Made by a program: the position numbers and the translations under genes. From Frigoribacterium sp. Leaf263 (GTDB lineage Bacteria > Actinomycetota > Actinomycetes > Actinomycetales > Microbacteriaceae), in the NCBI RefSeq assembly GCF_001422285.1, contig NZ_LMMO01000003.1, positions 1,067,901 through 1,131,900 on the forward strand: a DNA stretch of 64,000 nt, in the 5' to 3' direction. Shown piece by piece: positions 8,965-19,301 of this stretch. Each line of letters starts with the position of its first letter. Positions within the stretch are counted from its first letter, which is position 1. The notes below the pieces were generated by a model. That model did no database searches and was not told the DNA's origin. It saw only the letters and a program-made list of their open reading frames with translations.

Positions 8965-9870
8965 TCACACCCGCGCGGGCGCCTCGCCCTTCACGTGCGC
9001 GGTCTCCCACGCGCCCGTGTAGTGGTTGAAGCAGACCGAGTTGTCGAGGGCGGCCCGGTCGGGGGCGGCCTCGTCCGAGACGATCTTTCCGACGCGCTCG
9101 GGGTCGGGCGCGGCGAGCGCGAGCAGCTTCGTGTAGTCGTGGTGCGGGTCGAGGATGACGGCGTCGGCGGGTCCGCGCTCGACGACCCGGCCGCGGTAGA
9201 GCACGAGGATCTCGTCCGAGAAGTGCCGTGCGGTGGCGAGGTCGTGGGTGATGTAGAGCACGGCGAGGTTGTCCTCCCGCTGCAGCCGCCCGAGCAGGTT
9301 GAGCACGCCCAGGCGGATCGACACGTCGAGCATCGAGACGGGCTCGTCGGCGATGAGCACCTGCGCGCCCGGCGCGAGAGCGCGGGCGATGGCGACGCGC
9401 TGCCGCTGCCCGCCCGACAGCTCGTGCGGTCGTCGGGCCGCAATGTCGGCCGCGGGCCGCAGGTTCACCCGCTCGAGCATCTCGAGCACGCGCTCGTGCG
9501 TCTGCTCGGCACCGCGGGTGCGCCGGTGCAGCCTGAGCGGTCGCGCGATGTGGTGCTCGATCGAGTGGAACGGGTTCAGCGACGCGAACGGGTCCTGGAA
9601 GACCATCTGCACGTGCCGGCGGTAGAGCGAGCCCATCACGGGCGTGCCGTCGTCGAGCTGAACGTCGATGGTGCCCGAGGTGGGCTTCTCGAGCTTGGCG
9701 AGCATCCGGGCGATGGTCGACTTGCCCGAGCCGGACTCGCCGACGAGGGCGACGGTGCGTCCGGGCAGCAGGTCGAACGAGACGTGGTCGACGGCGCGGA
9801 ACGCCTTGCGCGAGAAGCCCGACCCGACCGAGAAGTCCTTCGTCAGGTCGGTGATCTGGATGCTCGTCAT
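8965..9870 (-). CDS. ABC ATPase of oligopeptide/oligosaccharide importer, DppF-like
   Basis: A 301-residue ATPase with Walker A GESGSGKST, Q-loop in VFQDPFASLNP, signature HELSGGQRQR, Walker B VLIADEPVSMLD and the switch histidine in YITHDLA. The C-terminal region has the cysteine-containing NSVCFNHYTGAW instead of the usual LACHL motif of DppF. It is the last gene of the second importer operon and partners the upstream DppD-like ATPase (ATGA overlap). The neighbouring beta-mannosidase and ROK genes suggest that oligosaccharides are the cargo. Confidence 0.9.
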   Translation of the reverse strand: MTSIQITDLTKDFSVGSGFSRKAFRAVDHVSFDLLPGRTVALVGESGSGKSTIARMLAKLEKPTSGTIDVQLDDGTPVMGSLYRRHVQMVFQDPFASLNPFHSIEHHIARPLRLHRRTRGAEQTHERVLEMLERVNLRPAADIAARRPHELSGGQRQRVAIARALAPGAQVLIADEPVSMLDVSIRLGVLNLLGRLQREDNLAVLYITHDLATARHFSDEILVLYRGRVVERGPADAVILDPHHDYTKLLALAAPDPERVGKIVSDEAAPDRAALDNSVCFNHYTGAWETAHVKGEAPARV

Positions 9871-10823
9871 CGGAGGCCGTCCTCGAGGTCGTCCGGCGTG
9901 GGCAGCACGACGGAGCGGGTGTCGGTGTCGACGGGTGACCCCTCGTCGACGCCGGTGCGGATGAAGGCGCCGCGCGACCCGCTGAGACTCGGGAACGAGC
10001 TGAGGAGGCGGCGGGTGTACGGGTGCTGCGGGTCCGTGTAGATCTGCTGCGCGGTCGACAGCTCGACGATCTCGCCCTGCAGCATGACGGCGATCCGGTC
10101 GCTGATCTCGAGCAGCAGCGGCAGGTCGTGGGTGATGAAGACGACGGCGAAGTCGAGCTCGTCGCGGAGGCGGACGATCTCGCGCAGGATGTCGCGCTGC
10201 ACGACGACGTCGAGGGCCGTGGTGGGCTCGTCCATGATCATGATCTGCGGCTCGAGCAGCATGGCCATCGCGATCATGACGCGCTGCCGCATGCCGCCCG
10301 AGAGCTCGTGCGGGTACGACGACAGCCGGACGGGGTCGACGCCGACGCGGGTGAGCACCTCGGCCGCCCGGTCGCGGCGCTCCTTCTTCGACATCCCGCG
10401 ACGATGCGTGATCAGGACGTCCTCGAGCTGGGCGCGCACGGTGGTGACCGGGTTGAGGGCGTTCATCGCCCCCTGGAACACCATCGACAGCTTCGACCAG
10501 CGGAACGCCCGCAGCTCCTCCGACTCGAGGGCGAGCAGGTCGACGTCGGTGCCGTCGCGGTCGTGGAACGTCACCGACCCGCTCGCGATGCGCGCCGGCG
10601 GCCGGTGCAGTCGGTTGATCGCGTAGGCGAGCGTCGTCTTGCCGCAGCCCGACTCCCCCGCGAGCCCGAGGATCTCCCCCGGTCCGAGGGTGAGGCTGGC
10701 CGACTTCACGGCGGTGACGGGGTTCTCGACCTCGTACACGACCGTCAGGTCGTCGATGGTGAGCACGGCGTCACGGCGGGTCGTCGTGCGCGACGCGACC
10801 GGCGCCTCCTGGGTGGGGGTCAT
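9867..10823 (-). CDS. ABC ATPase of oligopeptide/oligosaccharide importer, DppD-like
   Basis: A 318-residue ATPase with Walker A GESGCGKTT, signature HELSGGMRQR, Walker B IMIMDEPTTALD and switch ITHDLPLLL, followed by the DppD-type extension DPQHPYTRRLL. The ATG start overlaps the permease stop (ATGA). It should pair with the DppF-like ATPase to drive the two permeases of this operon. The segment around 10803-10812 near its start contains a variant of the GCGCCTCCT motif. Confidence 0.9.
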   Translation of the reverse strand: MTPTQEAPVASRTTTRRDAVLTIDDLTVVYEVENPVTAVKSASLTLGPGEILGLAGESGCGKTTLAYAINRLHRPPARIASGSVTFHDRDGTDVDLLALESEELRAFRWSKLSMVFQGAMNALNPVTTVRAQLEDVLITHRRGMSKKERRDRAAEVLTRVGVDPVRLSSYPHELSGGMRQRVMIAMAMLLEPQIMIMDEPTTALDVVVQRDILREIVRLRDELDFAVVFITHDLPLLLEISDRIAVMLQGEIVELSTAQQIYTDPQHPYTRRLLSSFPSLSGSRGAFIRTGVDEGSPVDTDTRSVVLPTPDDLEDGLR

Positions 10824-11800
10824 CGTGCTGCCTTCCGGGCCCGGCGCGCCTGCTTGCGGTGCAATCGGACGTTCTTGAGCTTGGGGTTGATGATCTCGTC
10901 GATCGAGAAGTTGATCAGCGAGAGGCCGGTTCCGAACAGGGCGATGATCAGACCGGGAGGACCGAACCACCACCAGGCGCCGAGCGGCAGGGCGAAGCCG
11001 TTCTGGGCGTAGAAGAGCATCGTGCCGAGGGTCGACGAGTTCGACGCCCCGAGCCCGAGGAACGACAGCCCGGCCTCGCCGAGGATCGCCGCGATGACGG
11101 CGAACACGAACTGCGAGGCGAGCACCGGCAGCAGGTTCGGCAGGATCTCGACCGTGATGACGCGCCACGGCCGTTCGCCGGCGACCCGCGACGCGGCCAC
11201 GTAGTCGCGCGACCGGATCGACAGGGTCTGCGCCCGCAGCACGCGGGACGACGCCGCCCAGCCGGTGATCGCCAGCACCACGCCGATCGTCCAGAGCCCG
11301 CGCTGCTCCTGCGGCACGAAGCCCGAGATGACGATGACGAGAGGCAGCCCCGGGATCACCAGGAACACGTTCGAGAAGAGCGAGAACGCCTCGTCGGTGA
11401 CGCCGCCGATGTACGCGCCGAGGATCCCGAAGAAGGCCGACAGAGCGGTGGCGAGCACCCCGACGATCAGCCCGATCTGCAGCGAGCCGCGGGTGGCCCA
11501 GGCCAGCTGCGCGAAGACGTCCTGCCCGGTCTGCGTCGTGCCGAGCAGGTGCTGGGCCGACGGTCCGGTCAGACCGATGTCGCGGATGGCGGCCGGGTCG
11601 CCGACGAGGAACGGCCCGACGACGCCGAACAGCACGATCGCGCCGATGAGGGCGAGGCCGGTGGCGAGCCACGGCGTCATGGTCGGCAGCATCAGCCGCC
11701 AGGGCGAGCGGGGCGGCTTGCCGCTGTCGGCGGACGCCGACGCGAGCTCGGCGGTCGGATCCGCGACCGCGGCCTCCGTGAGGGGCGCGACGTTCGTCAT
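10820..11800 (-). CDS. ABC importer permease, DppC-like
   Basis: A 326-residue permease with the DppC pattern AQHLLGTTQTGQDVFAQL after the first membrane helix, which resembles the HLLGTDxxGRD box. The coupling loop is DYVAASRVAGERPWRVITVE. It ends in a basic tail (HRKQARRARKAAR). It operates with the DppB-like protein encoded upstream and the two ATPases downstream. Its start is separated from the upstream permease gene by 103 bases that carry two oppositely oriented copies of the GGAGGCGCG motif. Confidence 0.9.
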   Translation of the reverse strand: MTNVAPLTEAAVADPTAELASASADSGKPPRSPWRLMLPTMTPWLATGLALIGAIVLFGVVGPFLVGDPAAIRDIGLTGPSAQHLLGTTQTGQDVFAQLAWATRGSLQIGLIVGVLATALSAFFGILGAYIGGVTDEAFSLFSNVFLVIPGLPLVIVISGFVPQEQRGLWTIGVVLAITGWAASSRVLRAQTLSIRSRDYVAASRVAGERPWRVITVEILPNLLPVLASQFVFAVIAAILGEAGLSFLGLGASNSSTLGTMLFYAQNGFALPLGAWWWFGPPGLIIALFGTGLSLINFSIDEIINPKLKNVRLHRKQARRARKAAR

Positions 11801-11903
11801 GAGTCTTCTCCGAGATCGGCCTGCAGGAGGCGCGGTGTCTGTGTCCGGGAGCGGCCCACCCGGGTGGGTCGCGCCTCCGGGGCTCCGGTCCGTGCGCCGC
11901 GCA

Positions 11904-12893
11904 TCAGCTGCGGGCCCGGGTGCGGGGGTCGATGATCCCGTAGAACAGGTCGACCACGAGGTTGGCGCCGAGCACGGCCAGCGTGATGAACAGGAAGATG
12001 CCCTGCATCAGCGCGTAGTCGTTGTTCGTGACGGCCGAGAGGAGCTTGCCGCCGATGCCCGGGTACGAGAACACCTGCTCGGTGACGATCGACCCCGACA
12101 CGACGAAGCCGAGCGAGATGGCGAACCCGGCGACGCTCGGCAGCACCGCGTTGCGGGCCGCGTAGCCGCGCAGGATGCGCCCCTGGCTGAGTCCCTTGGC
12201 CTGCGCCGTGAGGATGTAGTCCTCCGAGAGGGTCGACACCATCATGTTGCGCATGCCGAGCAGCCAGCCGCCGAGCGACGCGATGACGATGGTGAGCGCG
12301 GGCAGGAACCCGTACTCGATCGCCGACGAGATGAACGCCCAGTCCCAGCCCGGGTCGAGGACGACGTCGTAGCCGCCCTGCGAGGGGAACAGCCTCATCG
12401 ACGTGGCGAGCACGTAGACGAGGATCAGCGCGAGCCAGAAGTACGGCACCGCCGCGAGCAGCGTCGTCGCCGGCACGAGCGAGTCGAGCCAGGTGCCCGG
12501 CTTCCAGCCGACGAAGGCGCCGAGCAGGACGCCGAGGGCGGCGCCGATCACGGTGGCGATGCCGACGAGCATGATCGTCCACGGCAGCGACCCTGCGATG
12601 ACCTCGCTGACCGGTGCCGGGAAGTAGCTCACCGAGACCCCGAGGTCGCCGCGGAGGATGTTGATCAGGTAGTTCCCGTACTGCACGGGCAGCGGCTCGG
12701 ACGAGTCGCCGCCGAGGAGGAGCGTGTAGGCCTCTCGGGTGTCCGCCGTCACCACGCCGCCTCGCTGCTGGAGCTTGGCCAGCAGGATGTCGACGGGGTT
12801 GCCCGGCAGCAGGCGCGGGATCATGAAGTTCAGGGTCAACGCCGCCCACAGCGCGATGGCGTAGAAGCCCAGCTTCCTGACGAAGTAGTTCAC
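11904..12893 (-). CDS. ABC importer permease, DppB-like
   Basis: A 329-residue inner-membrane protein with the N-terminal helix and LNFMIPRLLPGNPVD segment of DppB-type permeases, about six membrane helices and the coupling helix DYILTAQAKGLSQGRILRGY. The extracytoplasmic loop contains YGNYLINILRGDLGVS. It follows the binding-protein gene by about 65 bases, so it is probably co-transcribed with it. Substrate is set by the binding protein. Confidence 0.92.
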   Translation of the reverse strand: MNYFVRKLGFYAIALWAALTLNFMIPRLLPGNPVDILLAKLQQRGGVVTADTREAYTLLLGGDSSEPLPVQYGNYLINILRGDLGVSVSYFPAPVSEVIAGSLPWTIMLVGIATVIGAALGVLLGAFVGWKPGTWLDSLVPATTLLAAVPYFWLALILVYVLATSMRLFPSQGGYDVVLDPGWDWAFISSAIEYGFLPALTIVIASLGGWLLGMRNMMVSTLSEDYILTAQAKGLSQGRILRGYAARNAVLPSVAGFAISLGFVVSGSIVTEQVFSYPGIGGKLLSAVTNNDYALMQGIFLFITLAVLGANLVVDLFYGIIDPRTRARS

Positions 12894-12958
12894 GAACCCT
12901 CACCCGGCCTCGACGTCGTCTCGGGGCCGGCCGTCTCCTCCTCGGTCACGACGATCGC

Positions 12959-14662
<1,704 letters not shown>

Positions 14663-14747
14663 CGTCGATCCTTTCGCTGCACCGTCGCGGGGCCACCCGG
14701 GGCGGTGCTGACATCGTTGTCACAGGCGTCGTCGCACTGCTGGGCCA

Positions 14748-14776
14748 TTGTTACCCGACTAAATAAAGCTCGTCAA
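14748..14776 (-). promoter_or_regulatory. promoter of the second importer operon with embedded operator-like site
   Basis: On the minus strand TTGACG and TAACAA are separated by exactly 17 bases, a near-consensus sigma-70 promoter. The spacer contains CTTTATTTAG (14759-14768), closely related to the perfect palindrome CTTTATAAAG at 17459-17468 in front of the ROK and beta-mannosidase genes. A repressor bound here would block the polymerase. Assignment to the ROK protein is inferred. Confidence 0.65.
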
Positions 14777-14876
14777 GTTTGTTCGGAGGAGCGCTCAGGT
14801 TCGGCGAGCGCCCCGCGCGATCCGCTGCTCGTGACTGGCGCCACCCGGGCGCCGGCTCTCTGCGGGCGCGCCGAAG

Positions 14877-14903
14877 GGGCCGCGCGGATGATCCGCGCGG
14901 CCC
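14877..14903 (-). terminator. GC-rich hairpin after the beta-mannosidase gene
   Basis: GGGCCGCGCGGAT and its exact complement are separated by a single base, giving a stem of at least ten pairs once a loop is allowed. It starts 12 bases beyond the stop codon of the minus-strand gene. There is no long U-tract, as is common for actinobacterial terminators. Confidence 0.65.
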
Positions 14904-14914
14904 GTGCTCTCAGC

Positions 14915-17398
14915 TCAGAGCGCGACGACCCCCAATAGCGCGCCCGCGTGCCGCACGACATCGTCCGCCGCGAACCGCGCGGCGTCGACCCCGTCGGTCG
15001 CCGAGACGCGGAACACGGCGCTCTCCCCCGACAGCAGCGTCACGAGCCCCCGGTCGACGGTCGCCCGCGGTGCGGCGCGGTCGACGAGCAGCGTCACGTC
15101 GCGGGCGTACGCCGAGGCGGCCACCGTGACGAGCACGTCGTCGCCGTCGGGCGTCGCCGTCGCGCTGACGGCACCGGGGTCGAGTCGCTGCCCGACGACC
15201 TCGGCGGCGTTCCAGACGGCCCGCCCGGCCCCGAATCCATCGAGGTCGACGACGAGCACCTCGGTGCCCGGGTCGAGGCTGGCGACGAGTTCGGCGGGAA
15301 GCAGCGTTGTCGACGCACCCCGCGCCTCCACGGCGATCGGCACGTCGACGACGTCGCGACGTGAGCCGCCGGCGTCGAGGGAGGCGACGGCCACGCGCGC
15401 CGTGCCGTGCCAGGCGGCCGCCGTGTCGTTCAACAGCACGAGCGAGAGGCCGGAGGCGCGGGGCTGGATGGTCGCCAGCCGCGGCTCGTAGGCGGCTCGC
15501 AGGGCGAACCACAGCGGCTTGCGGTGCTCGTCGAAGTCGACGGCGGCCCACGAGACGACGGGCCAGTCGTCGTTCAGCTGCCAGACGATCGTGCCGGTGT
15601 TGAGCGGGGCGAGTGACCGGAAGTGCTCGATGCCGAAGCGGATCGCGGCCGCCTGGTTCAGCTGGGTGGCCCAGTGCCACTCGTCGATGCCGTTCGGCGA
15701 CGGCAGATGCCCGACGAGGCCCCGCTCGAGCTTGAGGTTGCCGTCGTCGGCCTTCTGGTGCACGAGCATCTCGTGGCCGTAGGGCTCCATCGGCTCGTCG
15801 TGCACGACGGCGGCCAGGGTCGACCACGCGGGCGGCCCCTGGAACCCGAACTCCGAGACGAACCGCGCCGGGTACTCGGCGTAGGCGGTGTAGTCGCGGT
15901 CGTTCCAGACGTCCCAGATGTGCATCGTGCCGTGTCGGGCGTCATTCGGGTGCAGGTAGTCGCCGAACGAGTAGGGGCTGCCCGGCGAGTACGGCCGGGT
16001 GCCGTCGAGCTCCGCGACGAGCGCCGGCAGCAGCGAGCGGTAGTAGCCCTCGCCCCAGGTACGGCCGGCCAGCTCGGCGCGCCAGCCCCACTCGACGAAA
16101 CCCCAGATGTTCTCGTTGTTGCCGTTCCAGATGGCGAGCGACGCGTGCCGGCTGAGCCGGGTGATGGCCTCGCGCGCCTCGGCCTCGACCTCGTCGGCCA
16201 GCCAGGCCTCCTCGGCGTAGGCGGCGCAGGCGAACAGGAAGTCCTGCCAGACGAGCACGCCGGCCTCGTCGCAGGCGTCGTAGAAGTCGTGCGACTCGTA
16301 GATGCCGCCGCCCCAGACCCGCAGCAGGTTCATGTTCGCGTCGGTGGCGTCGGCCACCCGGCGCCGGTAGCGGGCGGCGTCCATCTCGGTGAGGAACGCG
16401 TGGTCGGGGATCCAGTTCGCGCCGCGGATCTGCACGACCTCGCCGTTGACCGACACCGTGAAGGGGGTGCCGTGGGCGTCGGGTGCGGTGTCGAGGGCGA
16501 CCGTGCGGAAGCCGACCCGCGCCTCCCACGGTTCGTCGGGCGAGGTGCTCAGCGTGACGCTGACGGGGTAGAGCGGCTGGGCGCCGTGACCGCGCGGCCA
16601 CCAGAGCTCGGCGTCGGGCACGACGAGTCGCAGGCTCACGGCGGTCTCGCCGGCCGTCATCGCCGAGGAGGCGCGGTGCCCGTCGACCACGACCGTCACC
16701 TCGGTCGACCCGCCGCCCGCGCCCTCGCCGCCCGCCCATTCGAGGTTGACGTGCGCGTCGAGCACGCCGCCCTCGTCGGTGACGTCGACCAGCGGCCGGA
16801 CCGACGCGATGCGGACGCCCGACCAGCTGTCGAGTCCGATGGGCTTCCAGATGCCGCTGGTGGCGACGTCGACGCCCCAGTCCCAGCCGAAGTTGCTGGC
16901 GGACTTCCGCAGCATGTTGAAGGGGTGGTGGTTGACGTGCGGGAGGGCGCGGTGCTGCTCGACCCGCGCCTCGACCTCGGCGACGGGGGCGGCGAAGGTG
17001 ATGGTGAGGCGGTTCGCACCGGTGACCAGCGCCTCCTTCACGTCGATGCGGTGGCTGCGGTGCTGGTTCTCGGTCTCGGCGACGAGCACGCCGTTCAGCT
17101 CGACGCGGGCGACGGTGTCGAGGCCCTCGGCGACGAGGTCGTGGCGGTCGGAGCCATCGTCGCTCCAGTCGAACGTGGTGGCGTAGCGCCAGACGGTGCT
17201 GCCGATCCACTGCTGGGCGGCCTCGGCGTCGCCGTCGAACGGGTCGGTGATGAGGCCCTCGGCGAGGAGGTCGGTGTGGGCGCAGCCGGGGACGGTCGCG
17301 GGGATCGTCGTGCCGGCGAGCCGGGTGGCGAGGTCGTCGGGGAGGGGGCCGGAGACGGCTTCGAGGGTCCAGCCGTCGTGGAGGGGTGAGAAGACCAT
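14915..17398 (-). CDS. GH2 beta-mannosidase
   Basis: The 827-residue protein has the full GH2 layout: an N-terminal sugar-binding domain, an Ig-like domain, a TIM barrel from about residue 310, and C-terminal beta domains. The acid/base glutamate lies in WNGNNEN (Glu429) and the nucleophile in SEFGFQ (Glu516). The motifs NWIPDHAF, LLRVWGGGIYE and VWQDFLFAC are characteristic of beta-mannosidases rather than beta-galactosidases. It removes non-reducing mannose from beta-1,4 manno-oligosaccharides. No signal peptide is visible, so it acts in the cytoplasm on imported oligosaccharides. It is divergent from the ROK gene and should be regulated by it. Confidence 0.92.
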   Translation of the reverse strand: MVFSPLHDGWTLEAVSGPLPDDLATRLAGTTIPATVPGCAHTDLLAEGLITDPFDGDAEAAQQWIGSTVWRYATTFDWSDDGSDRHDLVAEGLDTVARVELNGVLVAETENQHRSHRIDVKEALVTGANRLTITFAAPVAEVEARVEQHRALPHVNHHPFNMLRKSASNFGWDWGVDVATSGIWKPIGLDSWSGVRIASVRPLVDVTDEGGVLDAHVNLEWAGGEGAGGGSTEVTVVVDGHRASSAMTAGETAVSLRLVVPDAELWWPRGHGAQPLYPVSVTLSTSPDEPWEARVGFRTVALDTAPDAHGTPFTVSVNGEVVQIRGANWIPDHAFLTEMDAARYRRRVADATDANMNLLRVWGGGIYESHDFYDACDEAGVLVWQDFLFACAAYAEEAWLADEVEAEAREAITRLSRHASLAIWNGNNENIWGFVEWGWRAELAGRTWGEGYYRSLLPALVAELDGTRPYSPGSPYSFGDYLHPNDARHGTMHIWDVWNDRDYTAYAEYPARFVSEFGFQGPPAWSTLAAVVHDEPMEPYGHEMLVHQKADDGNLKLERGLVGHLPSPNGIDEWHWATQLNQAAAIRFGIEHFRSLAPLNTGTIVWQLNDDWPVVSWAAVDFDEHRKPLWFALRAAYEPRLATIQPRASGLSLVLLNDTAAAWHGTARVAVASLDAGGSRRDVVDVPIAVEARGASTTLLPAELVASLDPGTEVLVVDLDGFGAGRAVWNAAEVVGQRLDPGAVSATATPDGDDVLVTVAASAYARDVTLLVDRAAPRATVDRGLVTLLSGESAVFRVSATDGVDAARFAADDVVRHAGALLGVVAL

Positions 17399-17458
17399 GG
17401 GTGCCCTTGCTAGGAGGTGCGCGACGTCGCTGTCGCGCTGTCGGACTTTGTCAAATGA

Positions 17459-17468
17459 CTTTATAAAG
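17459..17468. promoter_or_regulatory. palindrome CTTTATAAAG in the ROK/beta-mannosidase divergent promoter region
   Basis: A perfect 10-base palindrome in the 106-base region between the divergent beta-mannosidase and ROK genes, preceded on the plus strand by TTGTCAAATGA. A similar block (TTGAC, then CTTTATTTAG) lies in the promoter of the binding-protein gene. The shared arrangement suggests a common repressor site. A TACGAT -10 candidate for the ROK gene follows at 17481-17486. Confidence 0.55.
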
Positions 17469-17504
17469 CACAGCAGAGCCTACGATATCGCCAGGAGGTA
17501 CGAC

Positions 17505-18854
17505 ATGGTCAACCCGAGGCCCTTGTTGGCGGTGCCCACGAGCCGGGCTCTCGCGTTCGACCTGATCCGCTCGCAGGGCCCGATCAGTCGGGTCGAGCTC
17601 GCGGAGTCGACCGGGCTCACCCAGGCGACCATGTCGAACGTCGTGCGGCAGCTGCTGCTCGACGGCCTCGTCGTGGAGTCGGGCCGTCGCGAGTCGACCG
17701 GGGGCAAGCCCCGGGTGCTGTTGAGCATCGACCCGCGAGCACGCTATGCCCTCGGGGTGCAGCTGGGTGCGGACTTCGTGACGGTGGTGTTGACGGATCT
17801 CGGTGGCGCCCTGGTGGGGAGGGTGAGCGTCGCCGGCGTCTGGGGGCAGTCGCCCGAGTCGGCGGTGGCGTGGATCGCGTCGACGGTGTCGATGTTCCTG
17901 GGGTCGGTCGGCGTCGAGGCCGATCGGGTGACCGGCCTGGGGCTCGTGACGCCGGGTCCCATCGATCTGACGACGGGCAGCATCCTCGGGGCGCCGCCGT
18001 TCGAGGAGTGGGCCGGTTTCCCGCTCCGCGATGCCACGGCCGAGGCGACGGGTTTCGCGGTGATCCTCGACAACGATGCGACGGCGGCGGCGATCGGCGA
18101 GTTCTGGGGCGGTGCGGTCGGCGACTCGGCGGCGCACGGCACGGTGTACTTCGGGGCGGGGATCGGTGCGGGGATCGTGCTCGACGGGTCGATCTACCGG
18201 GGCGCGAGCTCGAACGCCGGTGAACTGGGGCAGATGCGGTACCGCGGTCTCGGCCCGGTGGCGCATCGGGTGTCGGCGGAGCAGCTGGCCGGCCCGGTGA
18301 GCGTGGCGCTCGGGGCGCGGTCGGCGCTGGCGGCGGGTCGGGCGTCGAGTCTGGTGCTGACCCAGAACGAGGATCCCTTCGCCGACTTCTCGCTCGTCGC
18401 CGCGGCGGCGGTCGAGGGCGATGCGCTCGCCGTGGAGCTCATCACCGAGTCGGCCGACCACCTCGCGAACGCGGTCGTCTCGATGGCGAACCTGCTCGAT
18501 CTCGACTCGGTGGTGCTGGCGGGGCCGTCATTGACGACGGCGGGGCCGCTCTATCTCGAGGTGGTGCGGCAGCGGTTGGCCGACGACTTCTTCGCGCAGG
18601 GGCGGCATCGGGTGAAGGTCGAGCTGTCGGCGCACGTCGCCGACTCGGCGGCCGTGGGAGGCGCGGCGTTGGTCCTGCAGCGAGAGGTCGCGGCGCGCCG
18701 TGGGCCGGGTGGTGCGGCTGGTGCTGGGGCCGCGGGCGCTGCAGGAGCCGCGGGTTCGGCTGCGCGTGCGGGTGCCGCGGGTTCGGCTGCGGGCGCTGCG
18801 GGTGCTGCGAACGCTGCCGGCGCTGCGGGCGCTGCGCCGGTGTCGCCGACCTGA
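17505..18854 (+). CDS. ROK-family transcriptional regulator
   Basis: A 449-residue repressor-type ROK protein. An N-terminal winged helix-turn-helix (residues about 10-75, with SRVELAESTGLTQATMSNVV) is followed by the ROK fold, including DNDATAAAIGEFWGGA and the GAGIGAGIVLDG loop. The usual zinc-binding CGCGxxGC cluster is absent: after NAGELGQM the sequence runs YRGLGPVAHRV. The last 60 or so residues are an Ala/Gly repeat tail. The ATG follows AGGAGG by six bases. It lies divergently from the beta-mannosidase, and such proteins usually repress sugar genes and release on sugar binding. Mannose or mannobiose is a reasonable but unproven inducer. Confidence 0.88.
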   Translation: MVNPRPLLAVPTSRALAFDLIRSQGPISRVELAESTGLTQATMSNVVRQLLLDGLVVESGRRESTGGKPRVLLSIDPRARYALGVQLGADFVTVVLTDLGGALVGRVSVAGVWGQSPESAVAWIASTVSMFLGSVGVEADRVTGLGLVTPGPIDLTTGSILGAPPFEEWAGFPLRDATAEATGFAVILDNDATAAAIGEFWGGAVGDSAAHGTVYFGAGIGAGIVLDGSIYRGASSNAGELGQMRYRGLGPVAHRVSAEQLAGPVSVALGARSALAAGRASSLVLTQNEDPFADFSLVAAAAVEGDALAVELITESADHLANAVVSMANLLDLDSVVLAGPSLTTAGPLYLEVVRQRLADDFFAQGRHRVKVELSAHVADSAAVGGAALVLQREVAARRGPGGAAGAGAAGAAGAAGSAARAGAAGSAAGAAGAANAAGAAGAAPVSPT

Positions 18855-18912
18855 CCCGCGCCTCCTCGGTTCGGGATGACCCGCTCGACCTCCGGCGGGA
18901 TACTCACTCGCG

Positions 18913-18936
18913 CGAGCTATTACGCATCGATGCGTA
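18913..18936. repeat. CGAGCTATTACGCAT palindromic element, copy 1
   Basis: CGAGCTATTACGCAT runs into the perfect 16-base palindrome TACGCATCGATGCGTA. The same 15 bases recur at 20693-20707 with a shorter right arm. Position in front of repeat-rich intergenic DNA gives no clear function; a regulator site or small mobile repeat are both possible. Confidence 0.65.
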
Positions 18937-18975
18937 GCAGCCCACCGACCAGCACGCCCGGCGAAAGGTGAGCCC

Positions 18976-19027
18976 AGTGGTCAGAAGATGCCCCTTCGAC
19001 GCTCGCGAAGGGCACCTTCTGACCACT
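18976..19027. repeat. GGTCAGAAGATG palindromic repeat, copy 2
   Basis: A 52-base hairpin: left arm AGTGGTCAGAAGATGCCC, central CTTCG...CGAAG, right arm ending CTTCTGACCACT. The arms pair over more than 20 positions with one or two mismatches. It is intergenic and is one of five related elements in the window. Confidence 0.85.
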
Positions 19028-19047
19028 CGACGTCCGCGCCAGGCTCG

Positions 19048-19099
19048 AGTGGTCAGAAAAGGCCCTTCGTCCACGCTCGAAGGGCGACTTCTGACCACT
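19048..19099. repeat. GGTCAGAAGATG palindromic repeat, copy 3
   Basis: A 52-base hairpin with arms AGTGGTCAGAA and TTCTGACCACT and the inner pair GCCCTTCG/CGAAGGGC. It follows copy 2 after 20 bases. The inner left arm differs (AAAAGG in place of AGATGC), so copies are related but not recent duplicates. Confidence 0.85.
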
Positions 19100-19190
19100 G
19101 AACGTCCCACGCCGGACTCAGTCAGCGATGAACGCTCCCAGCCCGCGCGCAAGAGGCCGCCTCGGACGACTGAACGACCAAGCCCCCATT

Positions 19191-19246
19191 CGAGTGGTCA
19201 GAAGATGCCCCTCATCCGCCCGCGAAGGGCATCTTCTGACCACTCG
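19191..19246. repeat. GGTCAGAAGATG palindromic repeat, copy 4
   Basis: A 56-base hairpin, the best preserved copy: CGAGTGGTCAGAAGATGCCC on the left and GGGCATCTTCTGACCACTCG on the right are perfect complements. The short spacer is about 16 bases. Intergenic. Confidence 0.88.
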
Positions 19247-19301
19247 ACCCCGCATGCGGGCTCCGTCCAAAAGCCGTCCACCACGAGGCGCCGCGACACC
19301 C

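Larger units (their letters stand above)
18855..19301. other. 447-base intergenic region filled with repeats
   Basis: No gene is supported here. It starts with an exact reverse copy of the CCGAGGAGGCGCGG motif (18856-18869), immediately after the ROK stop codon. It then holds a palindrome around TACGCATCGATGCGTA (18921-18936) and three long hairpins of the GGTCAGAAG family (18976-19246). It ends at the stop of a minus-strand gene where another GGAGGCGCGGG copy sits. Confidence 0.8.
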
